From assembly GCA_032153715.1 (NCBI GenBank), contig JALDYR010000004.1, positions 1 through 64,000 of the forward strand: DNA of 64,000 nt. Reading direction: 5' to 3'. Shown here piece by piece: positions 18,215 to 26,626 of this stretch. This DNA is from SEAL01 sp032153715 (GTDB lineage Bacteria; Patescibacteriota; Saccharimonadia; Saccharimonadales; Saccharimonadaceae). A program made the position numbers and the translations under genes. The notes beneath the pieces were generated by a model that saw only the letters and a list, made by a program, of their open reading frames with translations, made no database searches and had not been told where the DNA came from. Within the stretch, counting starts at the first letter, position 1. Each line of letters starts with the position of its first letter.

Positions 18215-18631
18215 ATGGAAGTTGAAGTGAATTATATTGCAGTTATACTTGCAATGGTCAGCTCAATGATAGTGGGAAGTATTTGGTATGCGCGACCAGT
18301 CTTCGGCAATATGTGGATTAAGTTGGCTAAAGTTGACATGAAAAAACAGGGTAGCGCTGTTTGGCCGATTGTCACGACGACAATTGTCAGTTTAATGACG
18401 GCGTACATCTTGGCGCACGTTGCATTCCTTAGTAATCAATTTTTTCATCATAGCTTTTTCCAGGATGCGGTCACGACAGCTTTTTGGCTGTGGCTTGGAC
18501 TGACGGCGGCACGCTTCATCACGCACGATGCGTTTGAGGGGCGACCGTGGAAACTGACGTTACTAAATGTGAGCCACGAATTTGTGACGATTATGACCAT
18601 GGGCGTTATCATTGGTCTCTTTGATGTATAA
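18215..18631 (+). CDS. DUF1761-family membrane protein
   Basis: 138 aa with four predicted transmembrane helices. The opening pattern IAVILAMVSSMIVGSIWY, with the following FG..W, matches DUF1761 integral membrane proteins, whose function is unknown. A TATACT -10 near 18175 and the ribosome binding site AAAAGGGGAT precede the ATG. Its 3' end lies next to the rpsU promoter. Confidence 0.75.
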   Translation: MEVEVNYIAVILAMVSSMIVGSIWYARPVFGNMWIKLAKVDMKKQGSAVWPIVTTTIVSLMTAYILAHVAFLSNQFFHHSFFQDAVTTAFWLWLGLTAARFITHDAFEGRPWKLTLLNVSHEFVTIMTMGVIIGLFDV

Positions 18632-18650
18632 GTGAGAGTAGGCTAAAGAG

Positions 18651-18679
18651 TTGCACGGATGCAATATCTCTGTTACAAT
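18651..18679 (+). promoter_or_regulatory. Promoter of rpsU-yqeY
   Basis: TTGCAC (18651-18656), 17-nt spacer, TACAAT (18674-18679). The ATG is 10 nt downstream, so the transcript starts within a few nucleotides of the start codon. Confidence 0.75.
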
Positions 18680-18689
18680 AGGCTACGAT

Positions 18690-18905
18690 ATGGTACAAGT
18701 AACACGTAAAGATGGCAACGAAGCAAACGAGAATATTATTCGTCGTTTCAACCGCAAGGTTTTGCAGAGTGGTGTGCTAGCAGAGGCGAAAGCGTCTATG
18801 CGTTTTAGCAAAGACATCAGCAAAACTGAGCGTCGTCAGAAGGCGATCATCCGTAAGGAGCGCAAAGCTGACAAATTAGCAAAAGCACGATTGGGGCTCC
18901 GCTAA
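18690..18905 (+). CDS. rpsU: 30S ribosomal protein S21
   Basis: 71 aa, strongly basic. FNRKVLQSGVLAEAKASMRF matches the S21 core seen in E. coli (FKRSCEKAGVLAEVRRREF), and a Lys/Arg-rich tail follows. S21 sits near the anti-Shine-Dalgarno end of 16S rRNA. I start at ATG 18690; an in-frame upstream extension would cross the promoter. The predicted mRNA is leaderless. yqeY follows after 2 nt, the common rpsU-yqeY pairing. Confidence 0.9.
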   Translation: MVQVTRKDGNEANENIIRRFNRKVLQSGVLAEAKASMRFSKDISKTERRQKAIIRKERKADKLAKARLGLR

Positions 18906-18907
18906 GA

Positions 18908-19363
18908 ATGGCTCTTAACGAGCAAATCCAAAACGATATGAAAGCCGCCCTTCTTGGCGGCGATCGTTTTGTAGGGGATACGTTACGAAATCTTAAAGCA
19001 GCAATTTTGAACGAAGAAGTGGCACAAGGCAAGCGCGACGAAGGCTTGAGTGATGCGGACATCGAAAAAATTGTGGCACGTGAAGTAAAGAAGCGCAATG
19101 AAAGTATTGCTCTCTACGAAAAGAACGACCGTCCAGAACTCGCCGAAGAAGAACGCAAAGAAGCGGCAGTATTAGCAACGTACTTGCCAAAGCAACTTAC
19201 CGAAGATGAAATTCGCGAACTGGCAAAAACAGTGATTGAAAGCATGGATAATGTTGGCCCAAGTGTTATGGGTCAGGTTATTGGTGGCGTCAAAGCCAGG
19301 GCCGGCAATACGGCAGACGGTGCAACGGTTGCGCGCGTCGTTAAAGAACTACTGAATTCATAA
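18908..19363 (+). CDS. YqeY/GatB-domain protein
   Basis: 151 aa. The sequence from LNEQIQNDMKAALLGGD, with VARVVKELL at the end, is the YqeY family, related to the tail domain of GatB and thought to interact with tRNA. The exact role is not established. It is translated directly after rpsU, with no separate promoter visible. Confidence 0.9.
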   Translation: MALNEQIQNDMKAALLGGDRFVGDTLRNLKAAILNEEVAQGKRDEGLSDADIEKIVAREVKKRNESIALYEKNDRPELAEEERKEAAVLATYLPKQLTEDEIRELAKTVIESMDNVGPSVMGQVIGGVKARAGNTADGATVARVVKELLNS

Positions 19364-19382
19364 ATAAAAAGGAGCAAAAAGA

Positions 19383-19928
19383 GTGATTGTATTTTTCGGT
19401 CCGGCGGGAGCTGGAAAGAGTGTCCAGGGACAAATGCTGGCAGCCCGTAATGGGTGGCGTTGGTTGAGTGCTGGGCAGTTACTACGTGATACTCACGACC
19501 TTGAATTGATCAAAGAAATGCAGACTGGCAAGCTAGTCAATCCGCAGCGCGTCAACGAATTGATGGGCGAAGCGATTAAGCGATCACTGACAGTCGATAA
19601 CGTCATTCTTGATGGGTTTCCACGCCAGCTTGAACAGGCAAAATGGCTGATTGAACACAAGTCTCACCATGGTCGCGACGTTAAACTTGTCGTCGTCCTT
19701 GAGGTGCCAAAAAGCGAGCTACTAAAGCGTCTTGAAGTTCGTGGTCGAATTGACGATACGCCAGAGGCAATTGATGAACGCCTTCGCATTTATCGAACAG
19801 AAATGTATCCAGTTCTTGGTTATCTGACCGAGCAGCATGTCAACATCGTCCACGTTGACGGCGTCGGTACGGTTGGGCAGGTTCACGATCGCATTATGGA
19901 AGAGCTAGCAGCGCACAAGCTGGTGTAA
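19383..19928 (+). CDS. adk: Adenylate kinase
   Basis: 181 aa. GPAGAGKSVQG is the P-loop, DGFPRQLEQA the AMP/ATP core motif, and GRIDDTPEAIDERL follows a very short LID without zinc cysteines. It interconverts AMP, ATP and ADP. The start is a GTG behind AAAAGGAGC. adk-map normally sits in the ribosomal spc operon between secY and infA; here the pair stands apart from ribosomal genes. map follows after 5 nt. Confidence 0.95.
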   Translation: MIVFFGPAGAGKSVQGQMLAARNGWRWLSAGQLLRDTHDLELIKEMQTGKLVNPQRVNELMGEAIKRSLTVDNVILDGFPRQLEQAKWLIEHKSHHGRDVKLVVVLEVPKSELLKRLEVRGRIDDTPEAIDERLRIYRTEMYPVLGYLTEQHVNIVHVDGVGTVGQVHDRIMEELAAHKLV

Positions 19929-19933
19929 TTAGT

Positions 19934-20695
19934 ATGAGTCAGCCGCGTAAAACTCCAGCTCAAATTGAGGCAATGCGTGAAGGTGGAAAGATTCTCGCGA
20001 CTGTTTTTGATGGATTGAAAAAGCATGTTACCGCGGGTATGAGCGAGCTTGAGGCTGATGCATGGGTAGAGCAAGAAATCAAACGCCTTGGTGCGACGCC
20101 AACGTATAAAGAGCCAGTGCCTGATTTTCCAAATGTTATTTGCATCAGTACTAACGAGGCAATTGTTCATGGTGTACCAACTGACTACGTCTTTGAAAAA
20201 GGCGATATTGTGAGCTTTGATCTCGTCGTGACGTATAAAGGGATGAAGACTGATAGTGCCTTCACGATGGTGATCGATGAAAAGCCAAGCGGTATCAAAA
20301 AACACTTGGTAAATTACACTGAACGCAGCTTGTATGCAGGTATTGACGCTATTAAAGGGCGTGGAACGTACACTGGCGATATTGGCGCGGCAGTTGCAAA
20401 GGTATTAAGCGACGGCAAGCTCGGGATTATTCGAGAACTTGTTGGTCACGGCGTAGGACTTGAGATGCATATGGGGCCAGACGTACCAAACTACGGTCGC
20501 AAAGGTAGCGGCGTCTTGCTGCAGCCGGGTGATACGATCGCGATCGAACCAATGGCTACATTAGGTGGTGAGAAAATTTATACGGATCCTGACGATGGAT
20601 GGACGATTCTTACGAAAGACGGCAGTCTCGCAGCGCACTTTGAGCACACTGTTTTAATTACCGAGAACGGTGCTGAAATTCTTACGCAGCTTTAG
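19934..20695 (+). CDS. map: Methionine aminopeptidase, type I
   Basis: 253 aa dinuclear metalloenzyme removing the N-terminal Met. Metal ligands are visible as the Asp pair in VSFDLVVTYKGMKTDSAF, the His in GHGVGLEMH, and the Glu residues in IAIEPMAT and HFEHTVLIT. Length and order are typical of type Ia. Together with def it completes N-terminal processing. Its 3' end overlaps convergent murI by 14 nt. Confidence 0.96.
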   Translation: MSQPRKTPAQIEAMREGGKILATVFDGLKKHVTAGMSELEADAWVEQEIKRLGATPTYKEPVPDFPNVICISTNEAIVHGVPTDYVFEKGDIVSFDLVVTYKGMKTDSAFTMVIDEKPSGIKKHLVNYTERSLYAGIDAIKGRGTYTGDIGAAVAKVLSDGKLGIIRELVGHGVGLEMHMGPDVPNYGRKGSGVLLQPGDTIAIEPMATLGGEKIYTDPDDGWTILTKDGSLAAHFEHTVLITENGAEILTQL

Positions 20696-21335
20696 TGTCG
20701 AGAAGGTGACGTACGCGCCGGCCTATCGCTTCAGACGGCTCAATGACCTCTGCCCTCCCAGCGGCAAGTTCGATCACTAATTCTTTTATCCAGTGATAGT
20801 GGGTGCATCCAAGGACGATAACATCGGCGCCACGATTACAGACGTCATTAATTTCGTCTTCGATGTGTGAGCGATTTAGCTTGTTGTTTTCGATCCAATA
20901 CGCCCATTGGCTGCAGTCAGGCTCAATAACATCGAGGTGTTCGCCGTATTTTTTAACCAACTTCAGGTAGCGCTCGCTTGCCAGGGTGCCGGGGGTGGCA
21001 CAAACGGCAATTGTATGAGTGTTGGTGAGGCGTGCGGCGCTTTTAACCATTGGTTCAATGCCAATGAATTTTTGCGTAGGATAGCTAGTGCGCAGCGATT
21101 CAATTGCGAGCGCTGTCGCGGTATTGCAGGCGAGGATAATGACATCGTATGACCCGTCAAGGAAGGGCTGGATTGCGGCACTCGTCAGACGGATAACTTC
21201 ATCTGGTGTTTTGTCGCCATAAGGAACATTTTTGCGATCATTAATTGTATCAATTTGTGCAGCTGGGAAAGTTTGTCGGAGTGCTTCAGCGACTGCTTCA
21301 CCGCCAATTCCGCTATCGAAAATACCTAACTTCAT
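20682..21335 (-). CDS. murI: Glutamate racemase
   Basis: 217 aa, makes D-glutamate for peptidoglycan. The two catalytic cysteines are in ACNTATA and LGCTHYHW, and the N-terminal FDSGIGG is intact. It is shorter than the E. coli enzyme (285 aa) but complete in motifs. A minus-strand TATACT (21347-21342) sits 6 nt before the ATG, predicting a leaderless mRNA. It is divergent from ftsA. Confidence 0.92.
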   Translation of the reverse strand: MKLGIFDSGIGGEAVAEALRQTFPAAQIDTINDRKNVPYGDKTPDEVIRLTSAAIQPFLDGSYDVIILACNTATALAIESLRTSYPTQKFIGIEPMVKSAARLTNTHTIAVCATPGTLASERYLKLVKKYGEHLDVIEPDCSQWAYWIENNKLNRSHIEDEINDVCNRGADVIVLGCTHYHWIKELVIELAAGRAEVIEPSEAIGRRVRHLLDTKAA

Positions 21336-21386
21336 AGACCCAGTATAGACTATTCAAATCTGTCCATAAGCGTTATACTGTTAGAC

Positions 21387-22640
21387 ATGCAAGAAACTTC
21401 TCGATATGCCGTCGGTATTGATGTTGGTACGACTACGGTCAGATGTGTCGTCGGACATATAGATGCAACAACGGGGACGCCAACGATTATTGGCGTTGGA
21501 GCAGTGCCAAATAGTGGCATGCGCAAAGGCTCAGTTGCAAACCTGAACGGACCGGCGCACGCAATTGATGATGCGCTTGGTGAAGCGGAGCGTATGAGCG
21601 GCTATCAGGTTGATGCGGCGACGGTTAGTATTAATGGTGCTCACATCTTGAGCACGAAGGCTGACGGTATGATCGCGGTCGGTGCGGCGGATCATGAAAT
21701 TACTCATGATGATCTTGGTCGTATCGAAGAAGTCGCGACGATCGGCAAGGTGCCGGCAAATCGAGAAATCCTCGAAGTGGTGCCACATACATATCGCCTT
21801 GACGGGCAAGATAACATTAAAGATCCACTTGGGATGACGGGGACGCGCCTAGAGATTAACGCCAATGTAATTTCAGCGCTTGCGCCGCACGTCACGAACC
21901 TGCAAAAGGCAGCAGAGCTTGCGAAGGTGGCGCCGCATCAATTGATGCCATCTGTCGTAGCAGCGGCGCGGGCAGTTCTTAGTGAGCAGCAGCTTGAAAA
22001 TGGCGTTGCAGTGATTGACCTTGGTGGGGCAACGACTAGTGTCGCGATCTTTGAAGAAGGTGATTTGCAGTTTGTCTCCGTAGTGCCAGTTGGTGGCGTG
22101 AATATTACCAATGATCTCGCGATTGGCCTCAAGACCGACCCTGAGATTGCTGAAAAAGTGAAGCTTGATCACGCGTCGGCGGTGATGCGTGATGGCGATG
22201 AAACTGTGACAGTGGATCACGATAACACGGCGTTCGAATTTAATCGCCAGGAAATTGATGAAATTGTTGATGCTCGGCTAGAAGAGATTTTTGAAGCAAT
22301 TCACAAAGAGCTCAAGCGCGCCGGTCGCGCCGGGCAGCTGCCGAGTGGAGTGGTGCTCACTGGTGGATCGGCAAACCTTAAGGGGATTGTCGACTACACG
22401 AAGCAGTCGCTTGGACTTGCCGCGCGCGTTGGCGCAGCAAAAGGCTACGGCGGGGTGGCTGAGCATCTTGATGAGCCGCAATTTGCCGTTGCTGTTGGCT
22501 TGATGCTGACCGATGCCGAAGGTGCACCGACGGCGCATAATGCACCTCGCGGAGGCGGTCACACCTCTGGTGCGGCGAAGTCTGCAGCCAAGCAAGCGTC
22601 TGGACTGTTGTCCAATATACTAGGGCGCTTCAAGGCCTGA
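21387..22640 (+). CDS. ftsA: Cell division protein FtsA
   Basis: 417 aa actin-like ATPase that tethers FtsZ to the membrane. VGIDVGTTTVR is the phosphate-1 loop, VIDLGGATTSVAIFEEGDL the phosphate-2 region, and VVLTGGSANLKGI the adenosine motif. The C-terminal amphipathic helix SGLLSNILGRFKA would bind the membrane. TATACT (21374-21379) ends 7 nt before the ATG, so it is probably leaderless. ftsZ follows with its own TATACT-type promoter in the 68-nt gap. Confidence 0.96.
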   Translation: MQETSRYAVGIDVGTTTVRCVVGHIDATTGTPTIIGVGAVPNSGMRKGSVANLNGPAHAIDDALGEAERMSGYQVDAATVSINGAHILSTKADGMIAVGAADHEITHDDLGRIEEVATIGKVPANREILEVVPHTYRLDGQDNIKDPLGMTGTRLEINANVISALAPHVTNLQKAAELAKVAPHQLMPSVVAAARAVLSEQQLENGVAVIDLGGATTSVAIFEEGDLQFVSVVPVGGVNITNDLAIGLKTDPEIAEKVKLDHASAVMRDGDETVTVDHDNTAFEFNRQEIDEIVDARLEEIFEAIHKELKRAGRAGQLPSGVVLTGGSANLKGIVDYTKQSLGLAARVGAAKGYGGVAEHLDEPQFAVAVGLMLTDAEGAPTAHNAPRGGGHTSGAAKSAAKQASGLLSNILGRFKA

Positions 22641-22708
22641 TTTGAATTACAACAATAAGTGATATACTAGATAAGAATAGATACTAGGGGACGGGAGAGC
22701 GAGTTTTC

Positions 22709-23908
22709 ATGCCGGAAGTTACACCAAGCGAAATACAGACATTTGCCAGTATAAAAGTTGTCGGAGTCGGCGGCGCTGGCGGCAGTGCTGTTAATCGAAT
22801 GAAAGATGCCGGATTAGCCGGCGTGCAGTTCATTGCCATGAATACTGACGCTCAAGCACTTCATAATAGTCGGGCTGACGTCAAGATTCACCTTGGCCAC
22901 AGCACAACTGGCGGACTTGGTGCTGGTGCCGATCCTTCAACTGGTGAAGCTGCAGCAACTGAATCTCGCGACGAAATCCAAGAAGCGCTTGCGGGTGCCG
23001 ACATGGTCTTCGTGACGATTGGTGCCGGTGGCGGTACTGGTTCTGGCGCTGGTCATGTGGTTGCTGAAATTGCCCGTGAAATGGGCATCTTGGTGGTCGG
23101 CGTTGCAACAAAGCCGTTTAGTTTCGAGGGCGAAAAGCGCCGCATTAATGCTGAATGGGCAATTAATCGCCTCGGTCGCCAGGTAGATACATTGATTACT
23201 ATTCCAAATGATCGCCTTCTTCAGACAATTGATCGTCGTACGCCACTGCTCGAGACCTTCAAGATTGCTGATGATGTCCTGCGTCAAGGCGTCCAGGGAA
23301 TCTCCGAATTAATTACCGAGCATGGCTTGATTAACCTTGACTTTGCTGACGTGAAGGCAATTATGAGTAACGCCGGTAGTGCATTGATGGGCATTGGTCG
23401 GGCGAGCGGCGATGATCGCGCTGCTCAGGCGGCTCAGCAGGCAATTGAATCACCGCTGATTGAAGTTTCAATTGACGGCGCCAAAGGCGTACTCTTCAAT
23501 GTCACTGGTGGTTATGATATGAGTATGAGTGAAATTCAGGAAGCTGCTGAGATTATCACGAGTGCGGTTTCGCCAGATGCAAATATTATCTTTGGTGCTA
23601 CGCTCAAGCCTGACCTTGAAGATGAGTTGATTATCACGGTTATCGCAACTGGCTTTGATAGCGCGTTCTTCCACGAACAGGATGTCGCACTTGATCCTGC
23701 CGCTGAGGCTGTTCACGCAGTAGAAGCAAAGGGCGTCAGCGACGAAGCAGTTGAGGCAATTAATATGGACCTCGATAAGGCGGATGTTGCGGCAAGTTTT
23801 GCAGAAGAGCCAACTGGTAACATCTGGGATACCCCACCAGAGGATGACGACGAGTCGGATACTCCAGCCTTCCTACGTCGCCGTAAAAAGAACAAAACTG
23901 AAGAATAG
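22709..23908 (+). CDS. ftsZ: Cell division protein FtsZ
   Basis: 399 aa tubulin-like GTPase forming the division ring. VGVGGAGGSAVNRM and the tubulin signature GAGGGTGSGAGHVV are intact, and GRASGDDRA lies in the C-terminal subdomain. The linker is short and acidic. The C-terminal peptide DTPAFLRRRKKNKTEE matches the conserved FtsA-binding tail. The GGGAGAGCGAG stretch serves as ribosome binding site. Confidence 0.97.
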   Translation: MPEVTPSEIQTFASIKVVGVGGAGGSAVNRMKDAGLAGVQFIAMNTDAQALHNSRADVKIHLGHSTTGGLGAGADPSTGEAAATESRDEIQEALAGADMVFVTIGAGGGTGSGAGHVVAEIAREMGILVVGVATKPFSFEGEKRRINAEWAINRLGRQVDTLITIPNDRLLQTIDRRTPLLETFKIADDVLRQGVQGISELITEHGLINLDFADVKAIMSNAGSALMGIGRASGDDRAAQAAQQAIESPLIEVSIDGAKGVLFNVTGGYDMSMSEIQEAAEIITSAVSPDANIIFGATLKPDLEDELIITVIATGFDSAFFHEQDVALDPAAEAVHAVEAKGVSDEAVEAINMDLDKADVAASFAEEPTGNIWDTPPEDDDESDTPAFLRRRKKNKTEE

Positions 23909-23927
23909 AATTAGGTAATTATACTCC

Positions 23928-24380
23928 ATGAACCCTAAGTACAAAATTGGTGACAGTCGGGTGATTGAGTCGCGGGAGGTCAGTGACGGAGTCACGATCC
24001 GACGCCGACGCGAATCACCAGATGGGCGTCGTTTTACTACCTACGAGCGCATTGAAAAGCCAAATTTGGCTGTCGTGAAGCGCGATGCGACACGTGAACT
24101 GTATGACCGCGACAAGCTTGCAATTGCTATTCGTCGCTCAGTCGGAAAGTTTTTTAGCTCTGAGGTTGAAATCGAAGAGATCGTTGATCGTGTTGAAGAT
24201 GGCCTCTATGCGCTTGGTGAGAGCGAAGTGAGTTCACGCCGCATTGGTGAATTTGTTCTTGACGAACTAGCGGGGCGTAACGAAGTTGCCTATGTGCGTT
24301 TCGCAAGTGTGTACCATGAATTTAAGACTCTCGATGACTTCAAGGAGATTCTTGAGGCTCGTCAAAAGAAAACGTCATGA
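23928..24380 (+). CDS. nrdR: NrdR-like transcriptional regulator lacking the zinc ribbon
   Basis: 150 aa. The second half is a clear ATP-cone domain (VVKRDATRELYDRDKL, then SRRIGEFVLDEL and VAYVRFASVY), as in NrdR, the repressor of ribonucleotide reductase genes. The N-terminal DNA-binding part keeps VIESREVSDGVTIRRRRES and RRFTTYER, but all four zinc cysteines of normal NrdR are missing (NPKY and SPDG replace the Cys pairs). Either the fold is stabilised otherwise or the protein no longer binds NrdR boxes. The 3' end overlaps the thioredoxin-like gene by 4 nt. Confidence 0.85.
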   Translation: MNPKYKIGDSRVIESREVSDGVTIRRRRESPDGRRFTTYERIEKPNLAVVKRDATRELYDRDKLAIAIRRSVGKFFSSEVEIEEIVDRVEDGLYALGESEVSSRRIGEFVLDELAGRNEVAYVRFASVYHEFKTLDDFKEILEARQKKTS

Positions 24381-24637
24381 AGGTAAGGATTGTGTATCGA
24401 GAACGAAGCGACCATGCGCGCGCTGTTATCGATTATCTCCATGATTTCAAACGTCGCACCGACAAAGAGCTAGAGACTGTTGATCCTGATTCTCGCGGTG
24501 GTGCAGACATTTGTCGACTGTACGATGTTGTTGAATATCCTACAGTGATCGCAACTAACGACGACGGTGTAGTATTAAATCAGTGGCGAGGGCTGCCACT
24601 GCCAACGATTAATGAGGTGAGTTATTATGTTCAATAA
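24377..24637 (+). CDS. Thioredoxin-fold protein without CxxC
   Basis: 86 aa. ICRLYDVVEYPTVIATNDDG shows the beta strand with cis-Pro typical of thioredoxin/glutaredoxin folds, and WRGLPLPTINEV follows as the closing helix. No CxxC active site is present; a single Cys lies near residue 56. It overlaps nrdR by 4 nt and the VKOR gene by 11 nt, so the three are translated as a unit. It could be an adaptor for redox partners rather than an oxidoreductase. Confidence 0.65.
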   Translation: MKVRIVYRERSDHARAVIDYLHDFKRRTDKELETVDPDSRGGADICRLYDVVEYPTVIATNDDGVVLNQWRGLPLPTINEVSYYVQ

Positions 24638-25253
24638 TTTGTTCCATAAAGATAACGCGGATATGCTACGATCCAATCGATGGATTTTCGGGACGATGCT
24701 GGTATTTGGCGTCTTTGGACTGATTGCCTCATTTGTTTTAACGATTGAGAAGTTTCATCTTCTTTCGCAGCCAGATGCAGTGCTTTCGTGTAGTTTTAAT
24801 CTCGTACTGAATTGTTCAACAGTGATGCAAATGTGGCAGTCTAGCGTCTTCGGGTTTCCAAACATGTTGATTGGCTTAATGGCCTATCCGGTGGTCATTA
24901 CGGTAGCCGTGGCGGGTCTTGCTGGCGTGCGTTTTCCGCGTTGGTTTTTGATTGCGGCGAATATTTGCTACCTTTTAGGGGCGTTGTTTGCGTACTGGCT
25001 CTTTTTCCAGAGCGTCTATGCAATTCAGGTCTTGTGTCCGTGGTGTCTAATCGTGACCTTTAGCACGACACTGATCCTCGCGACGCTGATGCACTATAAC
25101 CTTCGAGAGAATACATTTCGTCTCAAGAAATCCACAAATAATAAAATTCAGCTATTTATCAGCAAAGATTATGGAAAGCTACTCGTGGCGGCGTGGATTG
25201 TTTTGTTGATTGCACTGGTCTTTTTGAAATTCGGTGACGCACTCTTCGCGTAA
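24627..25253 (+). CDS. Vitamin K epoxide reductase (VKOR) family membrane protein
   Basis: 208 aa with about five transmembrane helices. The family's two cysteine pairs are visible: C and C in LSCSFNLVLNCSTVMQ, and the active-site CPWC near residue 137. VKOR homologues in bacteria lacking DsbB reoxidise a DsbA-like partner and pass electrons to quinones, so this predicts disulfide formation in exported proteins such as the pilins with paired cysteines. No fused thioredoxin domain is present; the DsbA partner is not in the window. Confidence 0.88.
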   Translation: MFNNLFHKDNADMLRSNRWIFGTMLVFGVFGLIASFVLTIEKFHLLSQPDAVLSCSFNLVLNCSTVMQMWQSSVFGFPNMLIGLMAYPVVITVAVAGLAGVRFPRWFLIAANICYLLGALFAYWLFFQSVYAIQVLCPWCLIVTFSTTLILATLMHYNLRENTFRLKKSTNNKIQLFISKDYGKLLVAAWIVLLIALVFLKFGDALFA

Positions 25254-25325
25254 AAAATATAACAAGCGACATCAATAGAACGTGATATTCTACTGATATG
25301 AACGTAGTGTTTAACTTTGTAGAGA

Positions 25326-26141
25326 GTGAGGTTCGAGGTGGGTGAGGTTCTCGCCGGGATTCTGACGGCTTTTGTTGCAGCACTGCTGCTTTTTGCGGCG
25401 GTGTTCTTTATTGCAAAGTCACGTGATCGATTTGATATTATCGACATCGCGTGGGGGATGGCCTTTATTGCTATTGCTATAACTAGCTTTTTGACGCAGC
25501 CGGGAGGGATAAAATTATTTAGTGTTCAAACGCTTGTGACATTCTTGGTGTGTATATGGGGGTATCGGCTGTCTCGACATATTGCTAAGCGATGGGAGCA
25601 ATCCGATCAAGAGGACGGCCGGTATCGAGATTTACGCAAGCAGTACCTTGCAAAGTCCGGTGGGCTGCTAATGAACATGTTCCTAAGAGTTTATGTAGTG
25701 CAAGCGCTCCTCGCTGTCGTTATTTCGTCGTCGGTTATTGTTGTAACTGCAGTTGCGCCTATTGCGGTAAATGCGATAGCGATACTGGGATTGATTGTCT
25801 GGCTGGTTGGGTTTTATTTTGAAGCCGTTGGCGATGCGCAGCTGCGTCAGTTTTTGACTGAGCCGGGTAATCGGGGTCAATTAATGATGCGTGGACTGTG
25901 GAGATACACGCGCCATCCAAACTATTTTGGTGAGATGCTGCAGTGGTGGGGTATATTTATTATCTCACTCTCGGTGCCGGTGTTTTGGTGGCTATCGATT
26001 ATCGGGCCAATGACAATCACTATTCTGTTATTGTTTGTTTCCGGTGTGCCGCTGACTGAAAAACGCTTCGCTGGTCGACCAGGGTGGGATGAATATAAAA
26101 GGCGAACGAGTAAGCTCTTTCCGCTGCCGCCGAGGCCGTAA
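25326..26141 (+). CDS. DUF1295 / steroid 5-alpha-reductase-type membrane protein
   Basis: 271 aa with about six transmembrane helices. The C-terminal RYTRHPNYFGEMLQWWG and the late GRPGWDEYKRRTS are the hallmark of DUF1295 proteins, related to the isoprenylcysteine methyltransferase/steroid reductase fold. The substrate is unknown. A GTG start at 25326 is used here; an earlier ATG at 25298 begins a 15-codon frame in another phase that ends at 25345, just after this start. The downstream small gene begins 2 nt after the stop. Confidence 0.75.
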   Translation: MRFEVGEVLAGILTAFVAALLLFAAVFFIAKSRDRFDIIDIAWGMAFIAIAITSFLTQPGGIKLFSVQTLVTFLVCIWGYRLSRHIAKRWEQSDQEDGRYRDLRKQYLAKSGGLLMNMFLRVYVVQALLAVVISSSVIVVTAVAPIAVNAIAILGLIVWLVGFYFEAVGDAQLRQFLTEPGNRGQLMMRGLWRYTRHPNYFGEMLQWWGIFIISLSVPVFWWLSIIGPMTITILLLFVSGVPLTEKRFAGRPGWDEYKRRTSKLFPLPPRP

Positions 26142-26143
26142 AT

Positions 26144-26407
26144 ATGAATGAACAGTTCTCGGAGCATGAGTATGATGGGGAGCGGGAGTACTGGGGACGC
26201 TACTTGGCGGCGCTTGAAGAGCTAAGTCGAATTTGCGATCCTGAGCTTAATTTTTATGAAGAAATTGAGCTTGTTCGCGATGAGGATAGGGAGGACGCAT
26301 ATACTCGTTTAATCAATACGTATCTTATGGCCCTTAGCACGTCCGATGATATCGACGATGCGCTCGAATTCGTCGCGCGATACGGATTACTTGAGTCGGA
26401 CAGCTAA
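26144..26407 (+). CDS. Small acidic protein of unknown function
   Basis: 87 aa, very acidic, helical, with no recognised family and no membrane segment. It follows the DUF1295 gene by 2 nt and is probably cotranscribed. Its last codons overlap the -35 region of the ileS leader promoter. Confidence 0.6.
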   Translation: MNEQFSEHEYDGEREYWGRYLAALEELSRICDPELNFYEEIELVRDEDREDAYTRLINTYLMALSTSDDIDDALEFVARYGLLESDS

Positions 26408-26419
26408 ACAGGGTAAAAT
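26391..26419 (+). promoter_or_regulatory. Promoter of the ileS leader
   Basis: TTGAGT (26391-26396), 17-nt spacer, TAAAAT (26414-26419). It places the transcript start near 26426, giving a leader of about 218 nt, unlike most genes here. Confidence 0.6.
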
Positions 26420-26426
26420 AGGAATG

Positions 26427-26626
26427 TAACAACGTCTTGCAACTATGCAAGTGAGCGGCTATCACCCGCGAAGTTTTGGGAAGAAATCACGGTCGTGAAA
26501 CTAGACCCCGACGTGTACGCTACGTCAAAGCGAACAACTAAGTGCTAAAAGAATCACTTCTTTTGGAAGTCAGATGGTAACGTCCAGATCGGACTCTGAC
26601 ATTCGAAAGAGGTGATTTTTTGTTTT
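26427..26626 (+). promoter_or_regulatory. T-box riboswitch upstream of ileS
   Basis: The antiterminator element is complete: GTCAGA (26569-26574), a 7-nt bulge TGGTAAC (26575-26581), GTCC (26582-26585), a 5-nt loop, GGAC (26591-26594), TCTGAC (26595-26600). T-boxes have a UGGNACC bulge that pairs with the tRNA NCCA end; UGGU fits ACCA of tRNA-Ile. Upstream, GCGG (26455-26458) and CCGC (26466-26469) close a loop CTATCAC containing the Ile codon ATC (26461-26463) followed by A, as in ultrashort Stem I T-boxes of actinobacterial ileS genes. Downstream, AATCACTTCTTT (26552-26563) can pair with AAAGAGGTGATT (26606-26617) before a T run, or in part with the ribosome binding site AAAAGGAG (26631-26638). 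Confidence 0.75.
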
